In this document: positions 34,924 to 35,102 of the stretch, piece after piece
How positions within the stretch are numbered: the first letter of the stretch is position 1
Layout: each line of letters starts with the position of its first letter
Assembly: GCA_017503865.1 (NCBI GenBank)
Contig: JAFVSI010000049.1
Span: 1-35,102 of the forward strand
Length of the DNA: 35,102 bases
Source: Clostridia bacterium
GTDB lineage: Bacteria > Bacillota > Clostridia > Oscillospirales > CAG-272
Reading direction: 5' to 3'
Notes under the pieces: model-generated
Told to the model about the DNA's origin: nothing
Seen by the model: the letters and a program-made list of their open reading frames with translations, nothing else
Database searches by the model: none
Made by a program: the position numbers and the translations under genes

Positions 34924-34972
34924 TTTTCAAATTTTGCAAACGAAGTTTCTACCTTTAGGTAATTTATCGAAC
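34924..34972 (+). repeat. Dispersed repeat, copy 3
   Basis: TTTTCAAATTTTGCAAACGA and the following AGTTTCTACCTTTAGGTAAT repeat copies 1 and 2. This copy extends further, with TTATCGAACGGATT. It begins 15 nt past the terminator of the large membrane-protein gene. Confidence 0.75.
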
Positions 34973-35003
34973 GGATTGGGAAAAGTGGTTTAAAAGTTTT
35001 TGC

Positions 35004-35070
35004 GTCTCTTTTTTCAAAAAGAGACCGCAATCCAACGCGCGTAGCGTTGGTCGCTCGTCGCAACGAGCGA
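35004..35070. repeat. Three consecutive hairpins at the right edge
   Basis: GTCTCTTTTT / AAAAAGAGAC (35004-35025), CCAACGC / GCGTTGG (35032-35050) and TCGCTCGT / ACGAGCGA (35051-35070) are perfect inverted repeats in a row. They directly follow copy 3 of the dispersed repeat and appear to be part of a longer intergenic element that continues outside the window. No gene is supported here. Confidence 0.65.
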
Positions 35071-35102
35071 AACTCCCCTATCGTTCGAAACGCCACGAAG
35101 GG

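Noticed and set aside
34761-35096. A 111-codon open frame on the minus strand at the right edge
   Set aside because: It is composed of repeat and terminator sequence and overlaps the end of the real gene, so it is very unlikely to be coding.

Overview
The window looks like a chromosomal segment from a spore-forming Firmicute of class Clostridia, possibly an uncultured gut lineage. This is inferred from the full spoIIIA operon, strong GGAGG-type ribosome binding sites, near-consensus sigma-A promoters (TTGACA-17-TATAAT), Gram-positive-type S12 and RNA polymerase subunits, and intergenic palindromic repeats of a kind I recall from gut Clostridia. Genus or species cannot be assigned from sequence inspection alone. 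No tRNA, rRNA, CRISPR array, transposase or phage gene was seen.

Left third (1-11,790, all on the minus strand): the information-processing block. Reading in the direction of transcription it is rpoB-rpoC, then a separate unit rpsL-rpsG-fusA-tuf (tuf runs off the left edge). Each unit has its own strong promoter. rpoB is preceded by a 155-nt leader that can fold into three abutting hairpins. The usual neighbours rplJ/rplL (upstream of rpoB) and the L7Ae-like gene (between rpoC and rpsL) are absent.

Middle (11,960-17,600, plus strand): an operon of four tandem paralogs with the neutral/alkaline ceramidase catalytic fold, divergent from rpoB. They keep the zinc-ligand positions but have no signal peptide, no C-terminal domain, and alanine where true ceramidases carry the serine nucleophile. 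They are probably cytoplasmic amide or ester hydrolases of unknown substrate, and are the most unusual part of the window. Then come rpsT, a convergent YtvI/AI-2E-type permease, a cyclophilin-type lipoprotein isomerase, a small hypothetical gene, recG and a leucine-rich-repeat lipoprotein.

Iron uptake (23,540-26,345): feoA-feoB plus a 55-residue FeoB-associated cysteine-rich membrane peptide. The transcription start is followed by two inverted DtxR/IdeR-like iron boxes.

Right third (26,350-35,102): a repeat-rich intergenic region, a P-loop ATPase of unknown role, and the complete spoIIIAA-AH operon (minus strand), which encodes the forespore-mother-cell channel. A plausible sigma-E promoter precedes spoIIIAA. 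Divergent from it is a large single-pass membrane protein of unknown function. The right edge is another repeat made of a dispersed ~36-nt element and three consecutive hairpins.
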